NCBI GenBank assembly: GCA_026645575.1
Contig: JAPKMW010000022.1
Coordinates: forward strand, 1 to 64,000
Direction: 5' to 3'
Length of the DNA: 64,000 bases
From: Caldilineaceae bacterium
GTDB lineage: Bacteria > Chloroflexota > Anaerolineae > Caldilineales > Caldilineaceae
Shown piece by piece: positions 29,199 to 37,025 of the stretch. The notes under the pieces are model-generated. The model was not told where the DNA came from, did no database searches, and saw nothing but the letters and a program-made list of their open reading frames with translations. The stretch's first letter is position 1, and every line of letters begins with the position of its first letter. A program made the translations under genes and the position numbers.

Positions 29199-30236
29199 AT
29201 GCGCGGGATTGGTTTTTATGAACACAGTCCATCTTTTGATGTTTATCAAGTAATTGCGGATCTGCCGACGCCCACCCTTCGCCCCGATGAAGTGTTGGTA
29301 CGCGTGCAATATGCCGCGCTCAACCGGCTGGATAACTTTGTGCGCATCGGCTGGAAAGGCTTATCGTTGACTTTCCCACACATCCCCTGCGCCGATTTCA
29401 GTGGGGAGATTGCCGAAGTTGGAACCGCCGTCGAAGGGTGGTCGGTGGGGCAGCGGGTGACAGCCAACTCGTTACTCTGGTGCGGCAACTGTCGCGCCTG
29501 TGTACGGGGTGAACAGCAACGCTGTGAACACTTTGATATTTTGGGGGAATATTCGCGCGGCGCCTGTGCCGAGTATGTAGCTATCCCGGCGCGTAACCTG
29601 ATTGCCGTGCCGGCTGGCTATGATATGCAAAAAGCGGCTGCCGCTTCCCTGGTCTATCTCACTGCCTGGCATAACTTGATGGTGGCCGGTAATTTGCGCG
29701 CCGGTGAGCGGGTCTTGATTGTTGGCGCTGGGGGCGGAGTGAATACCGCGGCGCTGCAAATTGCCAAGTTGGCCGGCGCTGAGGTCTATGTGATCGCCAG
29801 CAGCGCTGAAAAAGCGCTGCTGGCACGCGCCCACGGCGCCGACTGGGCGCACGACCGCAGCAACGATGCCAACTGGTCAAAAGCCGTTTACAGCGCCACC
29901 AATCGCGCCGGTGTCGATATGGTGGTGGACAATGTGGGGTCAACCTTCCCGCTCAGTTTGCGCTCCCTGCGCCCTGGCGGTCGCCTGGTGACAGTCGGTG
30001 GCACTGCCAGTTACGAGGCCACGGTGCCGGTCAACCTGATGTTCGGCAAACATCTGAGCATCATCGGCAGCACGATGGGGTCACAAGAGGATTACCTGCG
30101 GGTGATGAGCCTGGTCTTTGCCGGCAAACTCGACCCGATTGTCGATCAGGTCTACCCATTGGCCGACTTCCACACCGCCATCGCCCGCATGATGGACAAT
30201 CAGCAATTCGGCAAGATTCTTGTAGAAGTTGGGTAG
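29199..30236 (+). CDS. Zinc-binding alcohol dehydrogenase family protein
   Basis: A medium-chain dehydrogenase of 345 residues. The structural zinc cluster is clear (CGNCRACVRGEQQRC), the NAD(P) site is VGAGGGVNTAA, and the substrate lobe starts ALNRLDNFVRIGWKG. The usual GHE catalytic-zinc motif is replaced by CADFSGE, so it may act more like a quinone-oxidoreductase-type reductase. Start 29199 is fixed by AGAGGAG seven bases upstream; the open frame continues back to 28983 only through repeat sequence. Substrate unknown. Confidence 0.85.
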   Translation: MRGIGFYEHSPSFDVYQVIADLPTPTLRPDEVLVRVQYAALNRLDNFVRIGWKGLSLTFPHIPCADFSGEIAEVGTAVEGWSVGQRVTANSLLWCGNCRACVRGEQQRCEHFDILGEYSRGACAEYVAIPARNLIAVPAGYDMQKAAAASLVYLTAWHNLMVAGNLRAGERVLIVGAGGGVNTAALQIAKLAGAEVYVIASSAEKALLARAHGADWAHDRSNDANWSKAVYSATNRAGVDMVVDNVGSTFPLSLRSLRPGGRLVTVGGTASYEATVPVNLMFGKHLSIIGSTMGSQEDYLRVMSLVFAGKLDPIVDQVYPLADFHTAIARMMDNQQFGKILVEVG

Positions 30237-30352
30237 TCCAGAGTCCGTAGTCCTAAGTCCGTAGTCCTAAGTCCGTAGTCGAAAGCGCTCTCCGTGGACT
30301 GTGGACTCTGGACTGTGGACTCTGGACTGTAGACTGTAGACTGCGAACTAGC
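30236..30352. repeat. Head-to-head AGTCCNN / GGACTNN heptamer array
   Basis: About 30236-30285 is a run of AGTCCGT and AGTCCTA heptamers. About 30293-30345 is a run of GGACTGT and GGACTCT heptamers on the same strand. The second half is the approximate reverse complement of the first, so the whole can fold into a long imperfect hairpin. It begins at the stop codon of the dehydrogenase. Confidence 0.8.
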
Positions 30353-30484
30353 GCAACGGCGCGCCCTGCCGCTTGTCCTTGCTGAATCGATAAGGTACAA
30401 TTCCGATGACCGTAAATCCTAACCCGAACACGCAGTGTGATAAGCAGATGGAAAGCCACAGGGGCAGTTCTTGCCTCTTCTATC

Positions 30485-30904
30485 ATGGTTGATCTACCGG
30501 ATGGCGAAGGACCAGTCGGCTTTGATGACCCCCTAGGTGATGACCTTCTGGGGGATGATAAAGCAGAGCTACTTGGTGAATTTGATGATGGCGACAGCGG
30601 ACCCTCGTTGCCGATTATTTTGTTGAGCGCGGCCAGTGCTTTGGCCGGTGGCATTATTACGCTCTATATCACCTACCGTCTGTTGGGTGTAGCCATTGAA
30701 TTGAGCGCCGGCATTGCGACGTTGGGCGCCAGCGTTGCCTTGGGCGTGACCGGGGCCGGCTTATCAATCGTCACCGGCTCGCGCGCCGCCATGAGCAATA
30801 TCGCCTTCAGTTGCGGCTTGATTGTGATCTCCGGTCTCTTTTTGGGTATCTGTACATTGATGGGCGCCGTAACGGCCCTATTGCTAACCATGATGGGTGG
30901 ATAA
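30485..30904 (+). CDS. Small membrane protein with acidic N-terminus, function unknown
   Basis: About 139 residues if the ATG at 30485 is used (a GTG at 30437 would add 16). The first 40 residues are strongly acidic with repeated DD and GDD motifs and no hydrophobic stretch. Three or four membrane segments rich in Gly, Ala and Ile follow. I do not recognise the family. There is no Shine-Dalgarno for either start. It lies six bases before the acyltransferase gene, so they are probably co-transcribed. Confidence 0.6.
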   Translation: MVDLPDGEGPVGFDDPLGDDLLGDDKAELLGEFDDGDSGPSLPIILLSAASALAGGIITLYITYRLLGVAIELSAGIATLGASVALGVTGAGLSIVTGSRAAMSNIAFSCGLIVISGLFLGICTLMGAVTALLLTMMGG

Positions 30905-30910
30905 GCGTTC

Positions 30911-31456
30911 ATGACAACCAATGGCGGCGACCCCTTGCGTCGCAATCGCCAAATGCGCTTGACCACTACCCCCAGTGTAGGCGCCTATAACAGCTTGGTT
31001 TACTGGTATAAAACGGTTTCGGCGGTCAAGGCGACGCGCAATGGCGTTGTCATTATGCTCGCCCGCCATGTGCCGAGTCTGGCCTTCAAACGCTGGCTCT
31101 ACCGCACCATTGGCATGAAGATTGGCAACCATGTCAGCTTTGCCTGGCATGTGACGCCTGATTTGTTTTTTCCGGAATTGATTCAGGTAGGGGATAACAC
31201 CATTATCGGCTATAATACGACGATATTGGCGCACGAATATTTGTTGCATGAATGGCGCACGGGTCCCGTCCAAATCGGCGCCAACGTGACGATTGGGGCC
31301 AACTGTACCATTTTGCCAGGCGTGGTGATTGGCGACAGGGCTGTAATTAGCGCCATGTCTCTAGTCAATAAAGATGTACCCGCCGGCGCTATTGTTGGCG
31401 GCATCCCGATTCGGCCCTTATCGGTCAATCATAATCGTGATCAACAGAACGACTAA
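30911..31456 (+). CDS. Left-handed beta-helix (hexapeptide) acyltransferase
   Basis: A 181-residue protein whose C-terminal half is built of hexapeptide repeats (QIGANVTIGANCTILPGVVI) and ends in the VNKDVPAGAIVGGIP block found in maltose/sugar O-acetyltransferases. The candidate catalytic histidine is in ILAHEYLLHEW. The first 60 residues are basic and without motif. The acceptor is unknown; it could acetylate a sugar of the neighbouring polysaccharide pathway. Confidence 0.8.
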   Translation: MTTNGGDPLRRNRQMRLTTTPSVGAYNSLVYWYKTVSAVKATRNGVVIMLARHVPSLAFKRWLYRTIGMKIGNHVSFAWHVTPDLFFPELIQVGDNTIIGYNTTILAHEYLLHEWRTGPVQIGANVTIGANCTILPGVVIGDRAVISAMSLVNKDVPAGAIVGGIPIRPLSVNHNRDQQND

Positions 31457-31503
31457 CATTCCATTCATACACGTTTGGTAGGTAAACTCGTCCCGTAGGC
31501 TTG

Positions 31504-31523
31504 CCCTGAGTTTGCCGAAGGGG
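31504..31523. repeat. Possible CCTGAG...CGAAGG palindromic intergenic repeat
   Basis: CCCTGAGTTTGCCGAAGGGG is an imperfect palindrome resembling the widespread CCTGAGCTTGTCGAAGG intergenic repeat known from many bacterial genomes. Only one copy is seen here. Confidence 0.35.
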
Positions 31524-31548
31524 ACGCTTGAGTTTCGCGAGACACAAG

Positions 31549-32403
31549 ATGATCAATGGGCTATCAACTCCAATCCAGTGGTTACAACGGCTGGCAGCGC
31601 TGGCGCCTTTGCTGACGCTCCTGGTTGTGATCGATGTCGCCGCCTACTTTGGCGGTCTGCTCTACTGGTATGGCTATGTCATGGCCAACCCACAGACGCC
31701 GATGTGGGCCTGGCCCTTTATTCCCGATTGCCCGCTCTTTGGGTTGCTGGGCGGCATTGGGATGTTGATGGTCACCGCCAAGTGGTTTTGGGCTGATGCC
31801 GACCAAGCCAAGGCGCAACGCTATCTGGCACTCTTAGCCGGCATGTCCACCCTGCTCTGGTTATCAACCTATTTGCCGGGCGTCTCGTCGGCGTGGCGCT
31901 GGCAAGGAGCCATGTTGGCGGTCTGGAGTTGGTCGCTGGTGCTGGCTACCATTTTTTTCCGGCAAGCGCCAGCCTGGCTGTTGGGTCTCTTTGCTTTTGG
32001 TCAGATCAAATATGGTATCTGGACCATTACCGCCTGGCTCGTCTATTGGCGCAACACGGCGCTGGTCTATGGCTCGCCTGATTTTTCTTTTGACAGCGTC
32101 TTTATGACCTTGACCCACATCGGCCTTCTGGGCCAGGGCATCTTTCTGCTGACCTATTTCCGGCCTGACTTGACAACGGTGTTGGTCAGCTTTGGCTGGT
32201 TTGCCTTGAGTGACTTTGTCGATTACGGCTTAGGCTTCTACCCCGGCCTCCCGCTCGACTTTATCCCGCTGCCGATCATGCAGTGGAGTACCATTGCGGT
32301 CACCATCGGCCTGAGCGTTATTTACTTGTGGTTGAGTCAAACCGCTGGCGTGCCAATTGTGCAAACCGGCCAGCGCACCGGTCGCCAGTTGCTACAAGTG
32401 TAG
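31549..32403 (+). CDS. DUF1405 membrane protein (YpjA-like)
   Basis: About 284 residues with seven or more membrane segments. It matches the DUF1405 family: WYGYVMANPQTPMWAWPFIPDCP near the N-terminus, the QIKYGIWTITAWLVYW segment, and LTHIGLLGQG with its conserved histidine. Its function is not established. ATG 31549 is chosen over the upstream TTG at 31528, which lies in repeat-like sequence. It precedes the carboxylase operon. Confidence 0.78.
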   Translation: MINGLSTPIQWLQRLAALAPLLTLLVVIDVAAYFGGLLYWYGYVMANPQTPMWAWPFIPDCPLFGLLGGIGMLMVTAKWFWADADQAKAQRYLALLAGMSTLLWLSTYLPGVSSAWRWQGAMLAVWSWSLVLATIFFRQAPAWLLGLFAFGQIKYGIWTITAWLVYWRNTALVYGSPDFSFDSVFMTLTHIGLLGQGIFLLTYFRPDLTTVLVSFGWFALSDFVDYGLGFYPGLPLDFIPLPIMQWSTIAVTIGLSVIYLWLSQTAGVPIVQTGQRTGRQLLQV

Positions 32404-32524
32404 TGAATCGAAAAAGAGTGAATCGAAAACTAGAGCGCAAAAATTACCACACAATTGCGTTTGCACTGTTCACGCATCACGCAACACATATCAAAACCGA
32501 TATGAATGAGAAAGCAGGGCTTCG

Positions 32525-34078
32525 TTGAGCGAACAATCAAAGGACCCCAGAGTCCAAGAACTATATGCACGCAAAGCCGCGGCGCGCCAAGGTGGCGGCG
32601 CTGAACGGATCGCCCGGCAACATGCGCGCGGCAAAATGACCGCCCGCGAACGTATAGAACTGTTGCTGGACAAAGCGAGTTTTCGGGAAATTGATGTCTT
32701 TGTCACCCACAATTCCCAAGACCCGACGCTGGAAAAAATTCCCGGCGACGGCGTTGTCACCGGCTACGGCACCATTGGCGGTCGCCTGGTCTATATCTAT
32801 TCCCAGGACTTCACCGTCATCGGCGGCACCGTCAGTTGGACCCACGCCATGAAGATTTGTAAAGTCATGGACATGGCAATGAAAAACGGCGCCCCTATCA
32901 TTGGCTTAAACGATTCCGGCGGCGCCCGCATTCAGGAAGGCGTCCACGGTCTGGCCGGTTACGCCGAAATCTTCTACCGCAATGTCATGGCTTCCGGCGT
33001 CATTCCCCAAATCAGTGTCATCATGGGGCCTTGCGCTGGCGGCGCCGTCTACAGTCCCGCCCTCACCGATTTTGTGGTGATGGTCAAAGACACCAGCCAG
33101 ATGTTTGTCACTGGCCCTGATGTTGTCAAGACTGTTACCCAAGAAGAAGTGACCTTTGAGGAACTCGGTGGCGCCTTTATTCATGCCAGCAAATCCGGCG
33201 TTGCTCACTATGCGGCGGAAAATGAAGAAGACGCCCTCTTTATTGTCCAAAATCTATTGAATTACATCCCTGGCAATAATATGGATGATCCGCCGGCCGG
33301 CACAGGCCAGGACGACCCACTGCGTCAGGATTTGGAACTCGATAGTATCGTGCCGGACAACCCCAACCGCCCCTATGACATGAAGACCATCATCCGTCAC
33401 ATTGTGGACGATGGGCAGTTTTTTGAAGTGCATGAACATTGGGCGATGAATATTATCGTCGGCTTTGCTCACCTGGGCGGCCGTTCGGTCGGCATTGTGG
33501 CGCAACAGCCGGCGGTGTTGGCTGGTGTGCTGGATGTGGAAGCCAGCCAAAAATCAGCCCGCTTTGTCCGTTTCTGTGACGCCTTTAACATTCCCTTGAT
33601 TGTGTTGGAAGATGTCCCCGGCTTTATGCCCGGTCTGAACCAGGAACATGGCGGCATCATCCGCCACGGCGCCAAGCTGCTCTACGCCTTCTCCGAAGCA
33701 ACTGTCCCCAAAGTGACGGTGATTGTGCGCAAAGCCTATGGCGGCGCCTACTGTGTGATGAACCCGCGCCACCTGGGCGCCGATCTGGTGTTGGCCTGGC
33801 CCAGCGCCGAAATCGCCGTCATGGGGCCGGATGGCGCGGTCAGCGTCATCAATCGCCGTGAAATTGCCGAAGCCGAAGACCCGGTTGCCCGCAAAGCTGA
33901 GCTAGTCGCCGACTATCGCACCCGCTTTGCCAACCCCTACGTGGCCGCCGCTTCCGGCTTTATCGATAACGTGATCGAGCCGCACGAAACGCGCCCCCGC
34001 CTGATCAACACCCTCGAAATGTTGCAAAACAAGCGAGGCGCCCTGCCAGCCAAAAAGCATGGTAACATTCCGTTATAG
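32525..34078 (+). CDS. Acyl-CoA carboxylase carboxyltransferase subunit (PccB-like)
   Basis: A 517-residue carboxyltransferase with the N- and C-terminal crotonase-like halves fused, as in propionyl/acetyl/methylcrotonyl-CoA carboxylase beta subunits. [15 protein letters not shown] and [16 protein letters not shown] line the first half. [21 protein letters not shown] and [12 protein letters not shown] line the second. It transfers carboxylate from biotin to the acyl-CoA. The frame begins at a TTG (32525) with GCAGGG a few bases upstream; no ATG is in frame. The biotin carboxylase and carrier follow at 34917-36922. Acetyl- or propionyl-CoA specificity is not decided. Confidence 0.92.
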   Translation: MSEQSKDPRVQELYARKAAARQGGGAERIARQHARGKMTARERIELLLDKASFREIDVFVTHNSQDPTLEKIPGDGVVTGYGTIGGRLVYIYSQDFTVIGGTVSWTHAMKICKVMDMAMKNGAPIIGLNDSGGARIQEGVHGLAGYAEIFYRNVMASGVIPQISVIMGPCAGGAVYSPALTDFVVMVKDTSQMFVTGPDVVKTVTQEEVTFEELGGAFIHASKSGVAHYAAENEEDALFIVQNLLNYIPGNNMDDPPAGTGQDDPLRQDLELDSIVPDNPNRPYDMKTIIRHIVDDGQFFEVHEHWAMNIIVGFAHLGGRSVGIVAQQPAVLAGVLDVEASQKSARFVRFCDAFNIPLIVLEDVPGFMPGLNQEHGGIIRHGAKLLYAFSEATVPKVTVIVRKAYGGAYCVMNPRHLGADLVLAWPSAEIAVMGPDGAVSVINRREIAEAEDPVARKAELVADYRTRFANPYVAAASGFIDNVIEPHETRPRLINTLEMLQNKRGALPAKKHGNIPL

Positions 34079-34184
34079 TCCAAAGTCCGCAGTCCAAAGT
34101 CGAGCAGTCCAAAGTCGGGTTACTGGCTCTGAATTCTGGACTACGGACTCTGGACTACGGACTCTGGACTACGGACTACGGACT
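34077..34184. repeat. Head-to-head AGTCC / GGACT heptamer array ending at a start codon
   Basis: AGTCCAAAGTCCGCAGTCC-type units run from 34077 to about 34120. GGACTACGGACTCT-type units run from about 34138 to 34184 and end directly against the ATG at 34185. The halves are approximate reverse complements. The array starts at the stop codon of the carboxyltransferase gene. Confidence 0.8.
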
Positions 34185-34757
34185 ATGGATATAGAATTTG
34201 AACTGCCGGCCTTTCAACATGAATTGATGGGATATGCCGGCCTCAAGCAGGGGGAGCCGGTGACGGTGACGCTAGAGAGTGATGTGTTGCTGGCCGATCC
34301 GGCGGCGAGCGGCTGGTTTGCTGTGCAGAAGGAGCCGTTGCCGGCGCGCTTTATCCTGGTTGCGCCGGCCACCTATGCCTTTACCGGACAAATCACGGAC
34401 GCGGAACTGGAAAAGAGTGATGGCGCCGAGAGTGCTGTTCTCTTGGTGCAATGTGGCGACATTCCCATCCGTGTCCTCTGCGCTCCGGATGAAGAGGGGC
34501 GTTTGCCCTTTGGCGCCTGGGAAACGCGCTATCTCACCGGCGTTAGCCGGCTGCATGGCATTATTGAAGACGACTTTCAGACCGCCATCGGCAAGTCAAT
34601 GGACATGACTATCTGGCAATTCCGACGGCTGGTGCTAACCCCTGGTGACGCCGTCTTTGGGCAGTGGTATGAAACTGATGCCCTGCCGTCAACACCCTAT
34701 CATTACGACCGCATTATCGTGCAGAGCCGCTTACATCGTTCGCGTTTATCAGTATAA
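34185..34757 (+). CDS. Unknown protein inside the acyl-CoA carboxylase operon
   Basis: A protein of 190 residues, MDIEFELPAFQHEL at the start, with no signal peptide, membrane segment or recognised motif. Predicted secondary structure looks mixed with many beta strands. It sits between the carboxyltransferase and biotin carboxylase genes, with heptamer arrays on both sides. An assembly or regulatory role for the carboxylase would be a guess. The frame extends upstream to 34059 only through repeat sequence, so ATG 34185 is used. The repeat unit GGACT is the only purine-rich stretch available as a ribosome site. Confidence 0.65.
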   Translation: MDIEFELPAFQHELMGYAGLKQGEPVTVTLESDVLLADPAASGWFAVQKEPLPARFILVAPATYAFTGQITDAELEKSDGAESAVLLVQCGDIPIRVLCAPDEEGRLPFGAWETRYLTGVSRLHGIIEDDFQTAIGKSMDMTIWQFRRLVLTPGDAVFGQWYETDALPSTPYHYDRIIVQSRLHRSRLSV

Positions 34758-34800
34758 GATCGTCAGTAGGCCGCAACACACCGTCAGCTTCCATAGACCA

Positions 34801-34875
34801 ACAGACTACGCGACCACACGACTCTGGACTGCGGACTCTGGACTACGGACTCTGGACTACGGACTCTGGACTACT
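34801..34875. repeat. GGACT heptamer array before accC
   Basis: Repeated ACTCTGGACT and ACTACGGACT units, the same family as the right half of the arrays at 30236 and 34077, without an obvious opposite arm. It lies about 40 bases upstream of the biotin carboxylase start. Confidence 0.75.
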
Positions 34876-34916
34876 GCCATTGCAACTTTCTCTGGACAGG
34901 TCAACCGAGGAAATGT

Positions 34917-36431
34917 ATGTTTAGAAAAGTCTTAATCGCCAATCGCGGTGAAATTGCTGTCCGGGTGATTCGCGCCTGTGACGAGCGGGGGATTCGCACC
35001 GTTGCAGTCTACTCCGAAGCCGACCGCAAGTCGTTGCATGTGCGCTATGCAGATGAAGCCTACCTCCTAGGACCGGCCCCCAGCCGGGAGAGCTATTTGC
35101 GCATTGACAAAATTATCGATGTGGCGCGCAAAGCTGGCGTCGATGCCATCCACCCTGGCTATGGTTTCTTGTCAGAAAATGCTGAGTTCGCCGCCGCCTG
35201 CGCCGACGCCGGCATTACCTTTATCGGCCCCAGCCCCGATGCCATCGAAAAGATGGGGGACAAATCGACCGCCCGCGCCACCGTGGCCAAACGCAACGTG
35301 CCGCTGGTGCCAGGGTCGGCCAAAGGGTTAACCGATGAGGAATTGGTGGGAGCGGCCAACGAAATTGGCTTTCCTTTAATGGTTAAAGCCAGCGCCGGCG
35401 GCGGCGGTAAGGGAATGCGCGCCGTCCATGACCCCGCAGAGTTTACCGCTTCGCTGGCGGCCGCTCGCCGTGAAGCAAAAAATGCCTTTGGCAATGATGA
35501 AGTCTACCTGGAAAAGCTGATTGTCAACGCACGTCACATTGAAATTCAGGTGTTGGCCGATAGCCACGGCAATACCATCCACCTGGGCGAACGCGAATGC
35601 AGCATCCAACGCCGTCACCAGAAGCTCATCGAAGAAGCGCCCAGCGTCGCCATTGATGATGATATGCGCCGGGAGATGGGGCAGATCGCCATCGCCGCCG
35701 CTGAGTCGGTCAACTATGTCAACGCCGGGACGATTGAGTTCCTCTTTGATAGCAAAGACAACAAATATTACTTCCTGGAGATGAATACCCGCCTCCAGGT
35801 CGAACATCCCGTTACCGAGCTTGTAACCGGCGTCGATATTGTCAAAGAGCAGATCGCCATTGCCGCTGGGCGCCGGATGCGTTATCGCCAGGAAGACATT
35901 GTGCCCAAAGGCTGGGCCATTGAATGTCGCATTACCACCGAAGATCCCTTTAACAATTTCCTGCCCAGCACCGGTACTGTCACTTATCTAAAAGAGCCGA
36001 CTGGCCCTGGCGTGCGCGTTGAAAGCGCGCTCTACCGTGGCTGTGAAGTCAGCCTCTACTACGATCCAATGGTTGCCAAACTGATTGCCTGGGGGGAAAA
36101 CCGGGCCGAAGCAATTTTGCGCATGCGCCGCGCCTTAAATGAGTACCGCATCGGCGGTCTGAAAACCTCTATCCCCTTCCATCAGGAGATGATGGACAGC
36201 ACCGAGTTTATCTGGGGCACCTTTGACACTGGCTTTATTAGCCGGCGCCAAATGACCCGTTCTACGGCCAATGCTTCGGAGCATGAGCGCATTGTTGCCG
36301 TGGTGGCTGCGTTAATTGCCCATGAAGAAGGTCGTCAAGCCGTGCATATTGGTCAAACCCAAAAGAATGGCGCACCATCCAGCGCCTGGAAAAGCGCCGG
36401 TCGTGTCCGGGCGCAAGGAGGCCGCTGGTGA
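34917..36431 (+). CDS. accC: Biotin carboxylase subunit of acyl-CoA carboxylase
   Basis: A 504-residue ATP-grasp enzyme that carboxylates biotin using bicarbonate and ATP. Motifs: IANRGEIAVRVIRACDERG at the start, HPGYGFLSENAEFA, the glycine-rich ATP loop KASAGGGGKGMR, and EMNTRLQVEHPVTE. The last 50 residues after the core are without clear motif. GAGGAAAT precedes the ATG. Its stop overlaps the carrier gene by four bases, so the two are translationally coupled. Confidence 0.93.
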   Translation: MFRKVLIANRGEIAVRVIRACDERGIRTVAVYSEADRKSLHVRYADEAYLLGPAPSRESYLRIDKIIDVARKAGVDAIHPGYGFLSENAEFAAACADAGITFIGPSPDAIEKMGDKSTARATVAKRNVPLVPGSAKGLTDEELVGAANEIGFPLMVKASAGGGGKGMRAVHDPAEFTASLAAARREAKNAFGNDEVYLEKLIVNARHIEIQVLADSHGNTIHLGERECSIQRRHQKLIEEAPSVAIDDDMRREMGQIAIAAAESVNYVNAGTIEFLFDSKDNKYYFLEMNTRLQVEHPVTELVTGVDIVKEQIAIAAGRRMRYRQEDIVPKGWAIECRITTEDPFNNFLPSTGTVTYLKEPTGPGVRVESALYRGCEVSLYYDPMVAKLIAWGENRAEAILRMRRALNEYRIGGLKTSIPFHQEMMDSTEFIWGTFDTGFISRRQMTRSTANASEHERIVAVVAALIAHEEGRQAVHIGQTQKNGAPSSAWKSAGRVRAQGGRW

Positions 36432-36922
36432 AATATTACGCCCGCATTGGTCAAAATGAATATGAAGTGGAGATTGAAAATGGCGTTGTCGCCATCAACG
36501 GTGAAACGGTTGAGGTCGATCTCTGCCAGGTTGGCGTCCCTGAACTCTACAGCGTCCTCTTTGGCGGTCACAGCTATGACATGTTGATCCAACCGCAACG
36601 CTTCACCTATAACATCACCTTCCGCAGTGAGCAGTTTCAGGTGCAAGTGGAAGATGAGCGTACCCGCAAGCTCAACACTGGTCGCAAAGCGCCGGCGCTG
36701 CCCCACGGCGAGTTAGCCATCCGCGCACCGATTCCCGGTCTGGTGGTCAAGGTTTTAGTCAACCCCGACGATGAAGTGGCAGACGGTCAGCCGCTGGTGA
36801 TTCTGGAAGCGATGAAGATGGAAAATGAAATTCGTTCGCTACGGGCCGGAAAGGTGCGTACTGTTTCAGTAGCGCCAGGGCAGCGGGTTGAGCAAAATGA
36901 AGTGCTGCTGGTGGTTGACTAG
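36428..36922 (+). CDS. Biotin carboxyl carrier protein
   Basis: A 164-residue protein ending in a biotinyl domain of about 70 residues. The biotin-accepting lysine is K130 in EAMKM. The N-terminal half is beta-rich, as in carrier subunits of the methylcrotonyl/propionyl type. The start is a GTG at 36428, supported by a perfect AAGGAGG six bases upstream that lies within the end of the biotin carboxylase gene. It completes the carboxylase with the genes at 32525 and 34917. Confidence 0.92.
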   Translation: MKYYARIGQNEYEVEIENGVVAINGETVEVDLCQVGVPELYSVLFGGHSYDMLIQPQRFTYNITFRSEQFQVQVEDERTRKLNTGRKAPALPHGELAIRAPIPGLVVKVLVNPDDEVADGQPLVILEAMKMENEIRSLRAGKVRTVSVAPGQRVEQNEVLLVVD

Positions 36923-36943
36923 TTGGTAAGTAACTTGTTGTTG

Positions 36944-37013
36944 AACAGTTTACACGGATCGGAAGGAACGCGGCGCCCGCCGCGTTCCTTCCGATCCGTG
37001 TAAACTGTTTTCT
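36944..37013. terminator. Bidirectional terminator, 32-bp perfect hairpin
   Basis: The arms 36944-36975 and 36978-37009 are exact reverse complements with a two-base CC loop. A TTTT follows on the plus strand. It lies between the converging carrier and DUF5666 genes. The arm length is far beyond a normal intrinsic terminator. Confidence 0.8.
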
Positions 37014-37025
37014 TGGCTGTGTGCC

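Noticed and set aside
34059..34184. N-terminal extension of the 190-residue protein and overlap with the carboxyltransferase
   Set aside because: The extension is a translation of the heptamer array and overlaps the preceding gene end.
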